A stretch of DNA of 34,082 nt from Prosthecobacter sp. (GCA_030833205.1 JAURHS010000022.1:1-34082), one strand, 5' to 3'; shown: positions 1 to 8,233, counted from the first letter of the stretch. Notes: generated from the sequence alone by a model not told the origin. Numbers and translations are program-made.

Positions 1-2
1 AT

Positions 3-182
3 TATAGCAATTTACTAATTGACATTAAAAATATATTAAAAGATAAACAAATACCATCTACAACGGTTACAGTTACTGGTGGTGCATCTTCTGTTGGGGC
101 GAATCGCGGATTTGATAATGAAGCTTTAGCAAAAAGAAGAGCAAATAAAAGCGCTTTCTTCATGAAGAGGCTTGAAGCTTAA
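3..182 (+). CDS. C-terminal fragment of an OmpA-like protein (5' end outside window)
   Basis: An open frame enters from the left edge and ends with TAA after 59 residues, so only the C-terminus is visible. The pattern VTVTGGASSVGAN followed by DNEALAKRRANK resembles the end of OmpA/MotB peptidoglycan-binding domains, where a V-x-G-x-(A/T)-S stretch precedes N-x-x-L-(A/S)-x-x-R-A. The predicted role would be to anchor an outer-membrane or periplasmic protein to the cell wall. The DNA is AT-rich (about 33% G+C by count) and uses TTA, AAA and AGA codons, unlike every other gene here. It looks more like a low-GC genome such as Bacteroidota than its neighbours. The reading frame is clear; the family call is moderate because the fragment is short. 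Confidence 0.5.
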   Translation, partial: YSNLLIDIKNILKDKQIPSTTVTVTGGASSVGANRGFDNEALAKRRANKSAFFMKRLEA

Positions 183-322
183 GATTCAGCCTACTACTGT
201 CAATTCAATAATCGGTGCCGACGGATATAAATTCGTTAGTCTAAAACCGCAGAGTTAACCAGCCATCAACTCTCGAGCTTACAACCCATGATGCAATGGC
301 AGCCCTTGGCCTCGGGCGCGTT
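183..322. other. Non-coding transition zone from AT-rich to GC-rich DNA
   Basis: This spacer lies between the stop of the left-edge fragment and the stop of truA, which face each other. G+C rises from about 38% over 181-240 to near 50% over 241-300, then to the level of the rest of the window. I see no convincing gene, terminator hairpin or RNA in it. It may be the edge of a transferred segment or an assembly junction. Confidence 0.4.
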
Positions 323-1150
323 TCAGTAAAACACCCGCTCGAGATACAACCCGCCAGCGGGTGCGGTTTGGTTGCTTTGCAGGCCCTCGCGGTTCTGCAG
401 CATTTCCGCCAGCCAGTCCAGCGGGGCGCGGCCACGGGCCACATGCAGGAGGCTGCCGACCATCATGCGCACCATCTTGTACAGAAAGCCATCGCCTTCA
501 AAGGCCAGCTCCAACACCGCGCCCTGCTGGCTCATGCCGCTGTGCCAGATTTCGCGGGTGGTTTTCTCCGGGTTGGCGCGGCGCTGCACCTCGGGCATGT
601 CGCCGCGGTTGGCGGAGAGCCGGACAAAGTTGTGCCGGCCGCGCAGCAACTCCAAGCCCTGAGCCAGCAGGTCCTCGTCGAGGGCGCCGTAAAGGTGCCA
701 GGCGCGATCGGCCTCAAAGGGGTCGAGCAGGCGCTGGCGCCAGATGCGGTAGGCGTAGCGTTTGCCACGGGCGTCAAAGCGGGCGTGGAAATCGGCGGCG
801 CAGGGGGCCGCCTCGAGGATGCGAATGCTCAGCGGCAGGCAGGCGTTGAGGGCGTCGCGCCACGAGTCAGGGCTCAACTGGACATCGCAGGGCACATCGC
901 AGTGCGCGACCTGGGCACGGGCATGCACGCCGGCATCGGTGCGGCCGCTGCCCTGCACCTGGGTCTTGACTGAAATGGCCTTGGCAAAGGCCTGACGCAG
1001 TTGGTCCTGAATGCCGTCGCCGCTCTGCTGGCTTTGCCAACCGCGCCATGGGGTGCCGCAGTAGGCCACGACCAGGCGCAGACGCTGGGCATCGGCTGCC
1101 GCGGGGCGATTGAGCCCGAGTTTACCTTCGACGCCGGCCTCGGGGTTCAT
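323..1150 (-). CDS. truA: tRNA pseudouridine(38-40) synthase TruA
   Basis: TruA isomerises uridines 38, 39 and 40 in the anticodon arm of many tRNAs in the cytoplasm. The 275-residue product has the family signature GSGRTDAGVHA, with the catalytic aspartate at about residue 72. It also has the substrate-loop pattern FHARFDARGKRYAYRI and, near the C-terminus, FLYKMVRMMVGSLL, which is typical of the second half of TruA. The start chosen is the ATG at 1150, which begins MNPEAGVEG. The open frame extends further upstream, but that stretch is the antisense-like shadow of ruvX. The start lies inside ruvX with a 29-base overlap, so the two genes are probably translated from one message. The length is normal for the family, with about 20 extra residues before the first strand. 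Confidence 0.95.
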   Translation of the reverse strand: MNPEAGVEGKLGLNRPAAADAQRLRLVVAYCGTPWRGWQSQQSGDGIQDQLRQAFAKAISVKTQVQGSGRTDAGVHARAQVAHCDVPCDVQLSPDSWRDALNACLPLSIRILEAAPCAADFHARFDARGKRYAYRIWRQRLLDPFEADRAWHLYGALDEDLLAQGLELLRGRHNFVRLSANRGDMPEVQRRANPEKTTREIWHSGMSQQGAVLELAFEGDGFLYKMVRMMVGSLLHVARGRAPLDWLAEMLQNREGLQSNQTAPAGGLYLERVFY

Positions 1151-1622
1151 GGCTGGGTTCCTCGGGAAAGGCGTCGGCGCCCTCGGGCAACAGCAAGCCC
1201 TGCGCCCCGCGCTGGTGGTTGAGATACTCCTGCAAAATGACCACGGCGGCGAGCTGGTCCACGACCTCGCGCCGGGCGCGGGCATCGGTGACGCCGCTGC
1301 GCTTGAGTGCCGCCTCGGCCTCGACGGAGGATAGCCGCTCATCCACCAGCTCCACATCCACGGAGGGCGGCAGCAGGGGGCGCAGGGTTTCCACCCAGGC
1401 CTGCACGCGCAGGGCAGCCTCGCCATGGCTGCCGTTGAGGTGCAGGGGCAGGCCCACGATCACGCGTTCAACGCTTTTCTGGCGGGCGATCTCGGCAATG
1501 GCCGCCGCAGCCTGCGGGGTGGAGGGCAGGGTCTTGAGCGGGTTGGCCACGCACTGCAGCACATCGCTGAGCGCCAGTCCGATGCGGACGGTGCCGTGGT
1601 CAATGGCGAGGATGCGGGACAT
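1122..1622 (-). CDS. ruvX: RuvX/YqgF family putative Holliday junction resolvase / pre-16S rRNA nuclease
   Basis: This RNase H-fold protein of 166 residues belongs to the YqgF/RuvX family, implicated in final 5' processing of 16S rRNA and, by fold, in Holliday-junction cleavage. Visible motifs are ILAIDHGTVRIGLALSD at the N-terminus with the first acidic residue, VIVGLPLHLNGS in the middle, VDERLSS with the second acidic site, and VVDQLAAVVILQEYL with the third near the C-terminus. The last ~25 residues are Arg/Pro rich and run into the start of truA. It is the first gene of a ruvX-truA pair and is divergent from serA, with 108 bases between the two starts. Confidence 0.93.
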   Translation of the reverse strand: MSRILAIDHGTVRIGLALSDVLQCVANPLKTLPSTPQAAAAIAEIARQKSVERVIVGLPLHLNGSHGEAALRVQAWVETLRPLLPPSVDVELVDERLSSVEAEAALKRSGVTDARARREVVDQLAAVVILQEYLNHQRGAQGLLLPEGADAFPEEPSHEPRGRRRR

Positions 1623-1673
1623 GGGGGCGTCGCAACGGAGGATGCGGGCGTATCCTAGCCTCCAAGGCCGCTC

Positions 1674-1701
1674 TTGCCACCCCGAAAAATTGGCCTAAAT
1701 T
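1674..1701 (+). promoter_or_regulatory. Possible sigma70-type promoter for serA
   Basis: TTGCCA at 1674-1679 and TAAATT at 1696-1701 are separated by 16 bases and sit in the only AT-rich patch of the ruvX-serA divergent spacer. TAAATTTA at 1696-1703 is also palindromic, so it could serve either direction. The implied leader of serA would be only about 20-25 bases, ending in a pyrimidine-rich stretch before ATG. This is inferred from consensus similarity only. Confidence 0.35.
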
Positions 1702-1730
1702 TACTTCCCCCTTTTTCCCTTTTCACGCCC

Positions 1731-3341
1731 ATGGCCAAGAAGTTCACCATCCTCATCGCCGGCAACAATGACCCGATCTCCAGCAAGGGGATCGAACTGC
1801 TGCAAGCCGAGCCCTCCTTCAATGTGGTGGTCAACATGAACCTCAAGGCCGAGGAGGCCATGATCGAAGCCTCCCGCGAGGCCCATGCCATCATCGTGCG
1901 CAGTGGCGCGAAGGTCACGGCCAAGGTGCTGGAGGCCGCCCCCCATCTCAAGGCCGTGGGCCGCGCCGGCGTGGGCGTGGACAACATCGATGTGCCCGTG
2001 GCCAGCAAGCGCGGCGTGGTGGTGATGAACACCCCAGGCGGCAACACCATCTCCACCGCCGAGCAGGCCTTCACGCTGATGATGGCCCTCTCGCGCAAGA
2101 CCCCGCAGGCCCACGCCACCATCGTGGCCGGCAAGTGGGACCGCAAAAGCTTCCAGGGCACCGAGGTCAACGGCAAAGTCCTCACCGTGCTGGGCATGGG
2201 CCGCATCGGCGCCGAGTTCGCCAAGCGCGCCAAGGCCTTTGGCATGAGCATCGTGGCCTATGACCCCTACCTTTCCAAGAACCGCGCCGACAGCCTTGGC
2301 GTGACCCTCTGCGAGGACTTGGACGCGGCCATCGAGCAGGCGGATTACATCACGATGCACATGCCGCTGACGCCCGAGACCAAGCACATGATCAACGCGC
2401 AGCGTCTGGGCAGGCTCAAGAAGGGCTGCCGCATCATCAACTGCGCCCGCGGCGGCCTCATCGACGACCAAGCCTTGGCTCTGGCCCTGGAATCCGGCCA
2501 GATTGCCGGCGCCGCCCTCGATGTGTTTGAAGTCGAGCCGCCCCCGGCCGATTACCCCCTGCTGCGCGCGCCCAACACCGTCTTCACCCCGCACCTTGGC
2601 GCCAGCACCGAGGAAGCGCAGGAAAATGTGGGCATTGAAATCGCCGAAGTCATCAAGGCCCACCTCCTTCAGGGCACCGTGGTCAACGCGGTGAACATGC
2701 CCAATGTGGACCCCAAGGTCCTCGCCGAGATCGGCCCCTTCCTGAAATTCGGTGAACTGCTCGGCCGCCTGGTCTCGCAGATCGCCGAGCAGCGCGCCCA
2801 AACCCTCACCATCAGCTACAGCGGCAAGGTGGGCAGTGGCGACACCACCCTCATCTCCCGCGCCGTGCTCAAGGGCTTTTTGGAGCGCGCCGTCGGCCCC
2901 GAGCAGGTCAATTACATCAACGCCAGCGGCGTGGCGGAAAACCTTGGTCTGCGCTTCAGCGAAACCCGCCTGCCCCAGGCCGGTGAATTCACCGACCTCA
3001 TCGAAGTCGAGGTGCAAGGAGCCGAGGGCTCAGCCAGCATTGCCGGCACCTTCTTCGCCGGCTCACCGCGCATCGTGAAGGTCAACGGCCGCCACATCGA
3101 GGCCCGCCCCGAAGGCACCCTGCTGTTCATCGAAAATCAGGATCGCCCCGGCATGATCGCCTCCTACAGCACCATCCTCGGCCGCAACCAGGTCAACATC
3201 GCCGACATGTCCATGAGCCGCAGCCGCGAGGACGGCAAGGCCCTCACCCTGCTCACCCTCGACAGCACCCCCAGCGAAGCTGTGCTGCAGGAACTTAGCC
3301 AAATCGCCGGCATCACCCGCGTGCGCTGCGTGGTGGCCTGA
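1731..3341 (+). CDS. serA: D-3-phosphoglycerate dehydrogenase, long form with ASB and ACT domains
   Basis: SerA oxidises 3-phosphoglycerate to 3-phosphohydroxypyruvate with NAD+, the first step of serine synthesis. The 536-residue protein has the substrate/nucleotide domains typical of D-2-hydroxyacid dehydrogenases (about residues 5-315), including the Rossmann motif GMGRIGAEFA. The catalytic trio is the Arg in NCARGGLID (about residue 240), the Glu in FEVEPP (about 269) and the His in TPHLGAST (about 288). An allosteric substrate-binding domain follows, then a C-terminal ACT domain beginning near GTLLFIENQDRPGMIASY. The length matches the long class (about 525-530 residues) rather than the 410-residue E. 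coli type. The start is ATG 1731 (MAKKFTILIAG); an in-frame TTG upstream would add 19 unlikely residues. The ACT domain suggests feedback control by serine, which is inference. Confidence 0.97.
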   Translation: MAKKFTILIAGNNDPISSKGIELLQAEPSFNVVVNMNLKAEEAMIEASREAHAIIVRSGAKVTAKVLEAAPHLKAVGRAGVGVDNIDVPVASKRGVVVMNTPGGNTISTAEQAFTLMMALSRKTPQAHATIVAGKWDRKSFQGTEVNGKVLTVLGMGRIGAEFAKRAKAFGMSIVAYDPYLSKNRADSLGVTLCEDLDAAIEQADYITMHMPLTPETKHMINAQRLGRLKKGCRIINCARGGLIDDQALALALESGQIAGAALDVFEVEPPPADYPLLRAPNTVFTPHLGASTEEAQENVGIEIAEVIKAHLLQGTVVNAVNMPNVDPKVLAEIGPFLKFGELLGRLVSQIAEQRAQTLTISYSGKVGSGDTTLISRAVLKGFLERAVGPEQVNYINASGVAENLGLRFSETRLPQAGEFTDLIEVEVQGAEGSASIAGTFFAGSPRIVKVNGRHIEARPEGTLLFIENQDRPGMIASYSTILGRNQVNIADMSMSRSREDGKALTLLTLDSTPSEAVLQELSQIAGITRVRCVVA

Positions 3342-3430
3342 CAGGCCAAGCGCCCCGCCGCCTCCAAGCGCCCACAACGCCTGAGCTCTCCGAGGTTGTC
3401 AGCGGCCCTGGGCTGTGCTGCTCTGCTGCC

Positions 3431-4396
3431 ATGAACTGCCAGCCGCCTCGGCCCAGACCAAGCCTCAAGGCGGCGCTCATCGTCCAGCTCACCGCCCTGC
3501 TGCTACCGGGCTGCTGGCGCCATTCATCGGCCCCCGACGCGCCACAGCCCGAGCGCGGCGAATCCCTGCACCAAGGACAGAGCATGGGCAGCCGCTGGAG
3601 CCTGCGCGCCAGCGCACTGAAACCCGAACACTGCGCCCTGCTGCAGCAGCTCTTCGACGAGCGCGAGGCGCAGTGGTCCGTCTGGCGTCAGGACTCAGAA
3701 ATCTCGCGCTTCAACGCCAACCCAAGCCTGCAATGGCAACCCGTCTCCAAGCCACTGCTGCAGGCCGTGATGCTGGCCCGGCAGATCAGCCTGCAGACCA
3801 AGGGCGCCCTGGATGTGACCTTGGGAGCCGCGATTGCCAAGGCAGGCTTCGCCCCACCCTGGAATCTGCCACCGCCTCCCCTGGTCCAGGGCTGGCAACA
3901 CCTGCAATGGCGCGAATCGCCCCCCGCACTGCGCAAACGGCACCCCAACCTCCGCCTCAATGTCAACGCCGTCGCCGAGGGCCTGGCCCTGGATGAAGCT
4001 GCCGCCTTGCTGCGCGCCCAAGGCCTGCAGGATTTTCTTCTCGAGCTCGGCGGCGAAGTCATCGCCAGCGGACTCAACGCCCAAGGCCAAGCCTGGCAGG
4101 TGGGCATTCAAGACCCCGGAGGCGAAGTCGGCGCCATCATGCAACAACTGCCCTTGAGCAACCAAGCCCTCGCCACCAGCGGAAGCTACCGCCAGCGCAA
4201 CGCCGCAGGCCCACACCTGCTGGATCCCAGCAACGGCCAACCCATCACCCACGCCCTGACCTCCGTCAGCGTCCTGCACCCACGCTGCGCCCTCGCCGAT
4301 GCCTACGCCACCGCCCTGATGATCCTCGGCCCACAACAAGGCCGCGAGGTGGCCCGGCAACTGGGCCTGCGCGTGTTTTGGATTCAAGCGCAGTAA
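3431..4396 (+). CDS. apbE: FAD:protein FMN transferase (ApbE family), lipoprotein
   Basis: ApbE proteins attach FMN covalently to Ser/Thr of extracytoplasmic flavoproteins, such as NQR/RNF subunits, using FAD as donor. The 321-residue protein begins with a signal peptide ending in a lipobox (LLLPGC), so it should be a membrane-anchored lipoprotein. Family motifs in order are DSEISRFNANP, LNVNAVAEGLALDEA (the G-x-x-KG-like FAD loop), LLELGGEVIASG, ALATSGSYRQ, HLLDPSNGQPI and the metal-binding CALADAYATALMILG. The usual Lys-Gly of the central motif reads Glu-Gly here (VAEGLALD), which is unusual but within a well-preserved context. It follows serA by 89 bases on the same strand and could be co-transcribed. 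No flavoprotein target is visible in the window. Confidence 0.9.
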   Translation: MNCQPPRPRPSLKAALIVQLTALLLPGCWRHSSAPDAPQPERGESLHQGQSMGSRWSLRASALKPEHCALLQQLFDEREAQWSVWRQDSEISRFNANPSLQWQPVSKPLLQAVMLARQISLQTKGALDVTLGAAIAKAGFAPPWNLPPPPLVQGWQHLQWRESPPALRKRHPNLRLNVNAVAEGLALDEAAALLRAQGLQDFLLELGGEVIASGLNAQGQAWQVGIQDPGGEVGAIMQQLPLSNQALATSGSYRQRNAAGPHLLDPSNGQPITHALTSVSVLHPRCALADAYATALMILGPQQGREVARQLGLRVFWIQAQ

Positions 4397-4460
4397 GCGA
4401 GCGCCCTGCGCCAGGCAGTCCTGCAGCGCCAGAGCCTGCAACAGCAACCCGCAGCAGCCC

Positions 4461-5321
4461 CTAGGATTTGCTGCCGGCCTTGCTGCGTCCCTCGGCCTTG
4501 GCAGCGCCATCCATCCAATCCAACACCTTCTCCAACCAAGCCGCACTGGGCGCCCCATGACCCTGCCCAGGGATCTCAAACAAGCGCACCTGCTTGAACT
4601 CATTGGCCACAAAACCCTGCTCGTAAATGGCCCGCGTGTTGTCGAGATTGAAATCCTTCTCCCCGGTGACCAGCGCAATGCGCGACTGCCCCTGTGCCAG
4701 CGTGGCAATCTCCGGATGCGGGATGTACCGCGCCTCATAGGTGCTGCCGTCCTTGCCCTGCGTGGGAAAGAAAAAATTCACCCCCATGAAACAGGCCGCG
4801 CCACTGAACATATCCGCATAAGCCACCGCCAACATCGACGCCACCCGCGAGCCGCCACTATGCCCGCTGACATACACCCGCTGCGGATCAATCGTGTAAG
4901 CCTGCCGCAACTGATCATTGGCCGTGATCGCCAACTGCATGCGCGCAAAGACCTCGCGATTGTTGCCACTGCGCAGCGCCCCAATGAAAATCAAACGATG
5001 CCGGGCCAAGACCCGCTCCCAATCCGCTGGCAGCGCGCAGCTGTCCCCCGGACTGATCCAAATAAAAAGCCCATGCGGCTCACTGCGCTTGAACCCCGCG
5101 GGCAGCAGGATCTCGTACTGCTCGGTGCTGATCTCCAAATTGCCCGGATTTTCCGAAGACCGCAAACGCATCTTCAACTGCGCACCCGAAGCCATCTCCG
5201 TGCCCTGCTGAAGCACCACCTTGGCGCGTTGCCCGGGCTTGAGCTTGGAAAGGTCCAAGCCCTCAGCGGCCAGCCCGAAGCCAGACATCAGAACCCACAG
5301 GACAGACGACAACGCGCGCAT
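4461..5321 (-). CDS. Secreted alpha/beta hydrolase, PHB-depolymerase/LpqC-like esterase
   Basis: This 286-residue protein starts with a signal peptide (MRALSSVLWVLMSGFGLAAE) and has an alpha/beta-hydrolase catalytic set. The nucleophile elbow is SGHSGG (Ser about 155), the acid is probably the Asp in TGEKDFN (about 223), and the base is the His in GQGHGAP (about 255). The spacing and the preceding oxyanion-like segment (LFIWISPGDSCALP) fit the esterase group related to LpqC and extracellular PHB depolymerases, so it probably cleaves a carboxyl ester outside the cytoplasm. The substrate cannot be read from the sequence. The start was placed at ATG 5321 because the open frame upstream is only the antisense of the next gene. 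It is convergent with apbE and divergent from the PAP2 gene. Confidence 0.78.
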   Translation of the reverse strand: MRALSSVLWVLMSGFGLAAEGLDLSKLKPGQRAKVVLQQGTEMASGAQLKMRLRSSENPGNLEISTEQYEILLPAGFKRSEPHGLFIWISPGDSCALPADWERVLARHRLIFIGALRSGNNREVFARMQLAITANDQLRQAYTIDPQRVYVSGHSGGSRVASMLAVAYADMFSGAACFMGVNFFFPTQGKDGSTYEARYIPHPEIATLAQGQSRIALVTGEKDFNLDNTRAIYEQGFVANEFKQVRLFEIPGQGHGAPSAAWLEKVLDWMDGAAKAEGRSKAGSKS

Positions 5322-5402
5322 GGGCCATGCTTGCGGCAGCCCATCGCCTTGTCGAATCCTTTGTGTGCCAGCCTTGCCCACCGCGCAGGCGTAGATCAAA
5401 CC

Positions 5403-5993
5403 GTGCGTCACCTGCTCACCCCCCGCGTCATTGCCGTCACCCTCTGGGGCTGGAGCATGCTTGGCCTCTACCTGCTCATCGCCCACCACCCCCTGAGCCC
5501 GCCCAGCGTCGTGCTCATGCCCGACTGGGTGCCCTTCTGGCCATGGCTCACCCCGCTGTACCTCGGCATGCTTCTGGCCGCCTGGGCCCTTCCCCTCGGC
5601 ATTGCCGATGAAGTCCTGTTTCGCCGCTGCATCGCCAGCATCAGCCTCACCTTCGCCTTCTGCCTCCTGCTTTGGCTGCTGCACCCCACCACCATGCCCA
5701 GACCACCCGCCGACCCTGGCTGGTGGAACTTCCACTATCGCCGCATGATCGCCATTGACCCGCCCACCAACATCCTGCCCGCCGCCCACGGCATTGGCCC
5801 GCTCATCGGCGCCTGGTTCCTGGGACAGGACAAACCGCGCTGGCGCCCCTGGCTGTGGAGCGGCGTGCTGCTCTCCATGCCCAGCATCGCCCTGGTGCAC
5901 CAACACCGCCCCCAGGACATCGCTTTGGGCAGCGCCCTCGCCGCCCTCTCCCTCCTGCTTACCCACCGCCAACGCTTCGGCGCCGCCGCCTGA
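5403..5993 (+). CDS. PAP2-like integral membrane phosphatase
   Basis: The product is about 196 residues with five or six hydrophobic segments. It has remnants of the PAP2 (type 2 phosphatidic acid phosphatase) signature: PAAH at about residues 126-129 in place of P-S-x-H, and SIALVHQHRPQDI at about 161-173, matching the third motif with His 168 and Asp 172. Such proteins dephosphorylate lipid phosphates or transfer head groups at the membrane. The Ser of the second motif is Ala here, so catalysis is likely but not certain. The start is set at GTG 5403, which places a short polar N-terminus before the first membrane segment and has the pyrimidine-C context seen at the other starts. ATG 5457 is an alternative that would cut into the first membrane helix. 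Its stop lies six bases from the convergent kinase gene. Confidence 0.62.
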   Translation: MRHLLTPRVIAVTLWGWSMLGLYLLIAHHPLSPPSVVLMPDWVPFWPWLTPLYLGMLLAAWALPLGIADEVLFRRCIASISLTFAFCLLLWLLHPTTMPRPPADPGWWNFHYRRMIAIDPPTNILPAAHGIGPLIGAWFLGQDKPRWRPWLWSGVLLSMPSIALVHQHRPQDIALGSALAALSLLLTHRQRFGAAA

Positions 5994-5999
5994 AAAGGC

Positions 6000-7469
6000 T
6001 CAGCTTTGAGCGGCGGGCAGGGGGAGTGCGGGCAGGATGAATTCCACGCCCAAGCCGCCGCCTTCGCGATTGAAGGCGCGGATCTCGGCCTTGCAGGCCT
6101 GCATGCAGCGCTGCGCGATGGCGAGGCCAAGGCCGCTGCCGCCGCTGTTGCGGCTGCGCGCAGCCTCAGGACGGAAGAAGGGCTCGAACAAACGCGGCAG
6201 GGCCTCTGGTGGCACGCCGGGGCCGCGGTCCAAGATGCGCAGGTGCAGTGATGACGCAGGACTGATCTCGCCCTCGATGCGGATCTCGCAGGCGTAGCGC
6301 ACGGCGTTGCGCAGGACATTGCCAAGAGCGCGGTCCAGGGCGGCGGCATGCGTGGGCCATTGCAGGGCCTCTGGCAAGGCCAGGGCAATCTCTGCTTCAG
6401 GGGCTTCGCGCTCCATCACGCGACCCAACAGGGCGTTGATGTCCACGAGGCTGGCGGCCTCACTCTGCGGCAGGCGCTCGGCGCGCGAGAAGGCCAGCAC
6501 TTCCTCAACCAAGGCGGCCATGTGCTGCAGCTCGCGATCGAGGCGCTGCACATAGGCTTGTTGGTCGGGTTGCGCGCGTTGCTCAAGCACGCCCAGGGCC
6601 ATCTGCATGCGCGCAATGGGCGAGCAGAGTTCGTGGGCGATGTCGGCAGTGATGCGTCGTTGCTGGGCAACATACTCCCCGAGCTGCGAGGCCATGGCGT
6701 TGACGCTGTGCGCCAGCTCGCCGAGTTCATCGCCGCGATGCACCTCAAGACGCTCATCAAAGCCGCCACCGGCAATGCGCCCAGCGGCCTCGTTGAGCTG
6801 GCCAATGCTGCGCGTGATGCCGCGCACCACCGGCAGCCAGATGAAGACGGAGAGAATCAGGCCGCCGGCCAGCAACCAAATCCAGGGGCGACTTTCCAGG
6901 AAGAAGCCGTTGCCCAGCAGGTTGGGAGAGCGCAGCAGCAGGGTCAGGGCGCGCCCGTCCCTGGGTTCGATCAAGTCGAGATGGACGCCGGCCCAATAAA
7001 AGGGCGGCGAGCCTGCGCGCACGAAGAACTGCGGTTTGCGCGGTGAGTTGAGCGGGCGGCTGGCGGCAGATCGTTGCTTGGGTGCAGCAGGTCTGGGTCT
7101 GGGGCCGGCCTTGGGCTGGCCTGGACCGCGGCGGTCCAACAACAGCGGCCGCAGCTCCGGCGGTGGTTCCAAACCAAGGCCACTGACCTGCCGGCCCTCA
7201 TTGTCGAAGATGGCCATCTCCACGCCGTAGCGCTGGCCCAAGTCCTGCAACTGCCCCTGCCACTGCGGCAGGCTGAGACGGGAAAAATCGCGGGTGACCT
7301 CATCGCCCAACTGGGCCATGCGCTGGCCAAGACCTCCGGCAAGCATCCAATCCAGCCCAAGCTTGAACTCGCTGCGCAGAAATAGAAAAGTGATCGCCGC
7401 CAGCAGGCTGACATTGAGCGTGAACCAAAACCCGATCCGCAGGGCAAGTGGCAGGCCGCGGGCTTTCAT
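6000..7469 (-). CDS. Membrane sensor histidine kinase, CpxA/EnvZ-like
   Basis: The 489-residue protein has an N-terminal membrane helix (about 10-30), a periplasmic sensor region with a Pro/Arg/Lys-rich insertion near residues 115-150, a second membrane helix (WIWLLAGGLILSVFIWLPV), and a HAMP domain. These lead to a HisKA domain with HELCSP (phospho-acceptor His about 279) and an ATPase domain with N box ALGNVLRNAVRYA, G1 ILDRGPGVP, F box LFEPFFRP and G2 SGLGLAIA. It should sense an envelope signal and phosphorylate the regulator encoded just upstream. Its ATG overlaps the regulator's TGA in an ATGA arrangement, so the pair is translationally coupled. The C of HELCSP replaces the usual Arg/Lys/Thr. 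The signal is unknown. Confidence 0.92.
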   Translation of the reverse strand: MKARGLPLALRIGFWFTLNVSLLAAITFLFLRSEFKLGLDWMLAGGLGQRMAQLGDEVTRDFSRLSLPQWQGQLQDLGQRYGVEMAIFDNEGRQVSGLGLEPPPELRPLLLDRRGPGQPKAGPRPRPAAPKQRSAASRPLNSPRKPQFFVRAGSPPFYWAGVHLDLIEPRDGRALTLLLRSPNLLGNGFFLESRPWIWLLAGGLILSVFIWLPVVRGITRSIGQLNEAAGRIAGGGFDERLEVHRGDELGELAHSVNAMASQLGEYVAQQRRITADIAHELCSPIARMQMALGVLEQRAQPDQQAYVQRLDRELQHMAALVEEVLAFSRAERLPQSEAASLVDINALLGRVMEREAPEAEIALALPEALQWPTHAAALDRALGNVLRNAVRYACEIRIEGEISPASSLHLRILDRGPGVPPEALPRLFEPFFRPEAARSRNSGGSGLGLAIAQRCMQACKAEIRAFNREGGGLGVEFILPALPLPAAQS

Positions 7470-8167
7470 GGCGTGGTGGGCGGCACGAGTTGATAGCCGT
7501 AGCCGCGCACGGTGCGGATGAAGCGAGGCTTTTGCGGATCGTCGCCAAGCTTGCGCCGCAGGGTGGAGATGTGCATGTCGATGGCGCGATCCAGCCCGTC
7601 CCATTGGCGATCGGCGATTTCCTCGATGAGTTCCTCGCGGGTACGCACGCGGCCCGGTGAACGGGCCAGCGCCACCAGCAGGCCGTACTCCGCCGGAGTG
7701 AGTTGCAGGGGTTGATCCTGCAGCAAAACGCGGTGGGTCTCGGGATTGAGGCGCAGGGGGCCGACGACCCACTCGCGGTTGGGCTCTGCGGGTTGTTGCT
7801 GCTCCAGCCAGCCGCTGCGCCGCAGCACGGCGCGCAGGCGGGCCAGCAGTTCGCGGGAGGAGAAGGTCTTGGGCAGGTAATCATCAGCGCCAAGCTCCAG
7901 GCCCACGATGCGATCCACCTCCTCGCCACGGCCGGTCAGCATGATCACGGGCACACGGGATTTTTCGCGGATGCGGCGCAGCACCTCAAAGCCGTCGCAG
8001 CCCGGCATCATGACATCAAGCAAAATGGCCGACCAGACTTCAGAGGCGGCGCGTGCCGCGCCCTTGATTCCCTCATGTTCCATCTCAACAAGAAAGCCCA
8101 TGGGCCGCAGATAGTCGGCCACAAGCTGGCATAGCTCGCTGTCGTCGTCGATGATCAGGAGGCGCAT
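7466..8167 (-). CDS. OmpR-family response regulator, CpxR-like
   Basis: The 233-residue protein has a receiver domain (about 1-120) with the acidic pocket IIDDDSE, the phospho-acceptor Asp 51 in LLDVMMPGCDG, and the conserved Lys in ADDYLPK. A winged-helix DNA-binding domain follows (about 135-228) with LTPAEYGLLVALARSPGRV and IDMHISTLRRKLGDD...IRTVRGYGYQL. It should be phosphorylated by the kinase encoded directly downstream and bind DNA as a dimer. It is divergent from the giant secreted-protein gene, with 134 bases between the two starts, so that locus is a natural candidate target. No target is proven by the sequence. Confidence 0.94.
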   Translation of the reverse strand: MRLLIIDDDSELCQLVADYLRPMGFLVEMEHEGIKGAARAASEVWSAILLDVMMPGCDGFEVLRRIREKSRVPVIMLTGRGEEVDRIVGLELGADDYLPKTFSSRELLARLRAVLRRSGWLEQQQPAEPNREWVVGPLRLNPETHRVLLQDQPLQLTPAEYGLLVALARSPGRVRTREELIEEIADRQWDGLDRAIDMHISTLRRKLGDDPQKPRFIRTVRGYGYQLVPPTTP

Positions 8168-8233
8168 GAATGGCTTGGACAGGTCCAGCTCAAATTATGA
8201 GTGGGCACCTCGGGCTGCGCATCAATCTTTACA

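Noticed and set aside
1151..1426. N-terminal extension of the TruA frame
   Set aside because: It overlaps ruvX, is Pro/Cys/Arg-rich without similarity to TruA, and TruA has a good start at 1150.
1701..3017. Long open frame of 438 codons on the reverse strand across serA
   Set aside because: It is fully antisense to a well-supported serA, has low-complexity His/Gly/Ala-rich composition, and is explained by GC-rich codon use in serA.
4397..4460. Possible terminator between apbE and the esterase gene
   Set aside because: CAGGC and GCCTG can pair, but with an 18-base loop and no T-tract, so it is too weak to call.
5322..5972. In-frame 217-residue extension of the esterase frame towards higher coordinates
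   Set aside because: It lies antisense to the PAP2-like gene and has no domain-like sequence, while a clear signal peptide starts at 5321.
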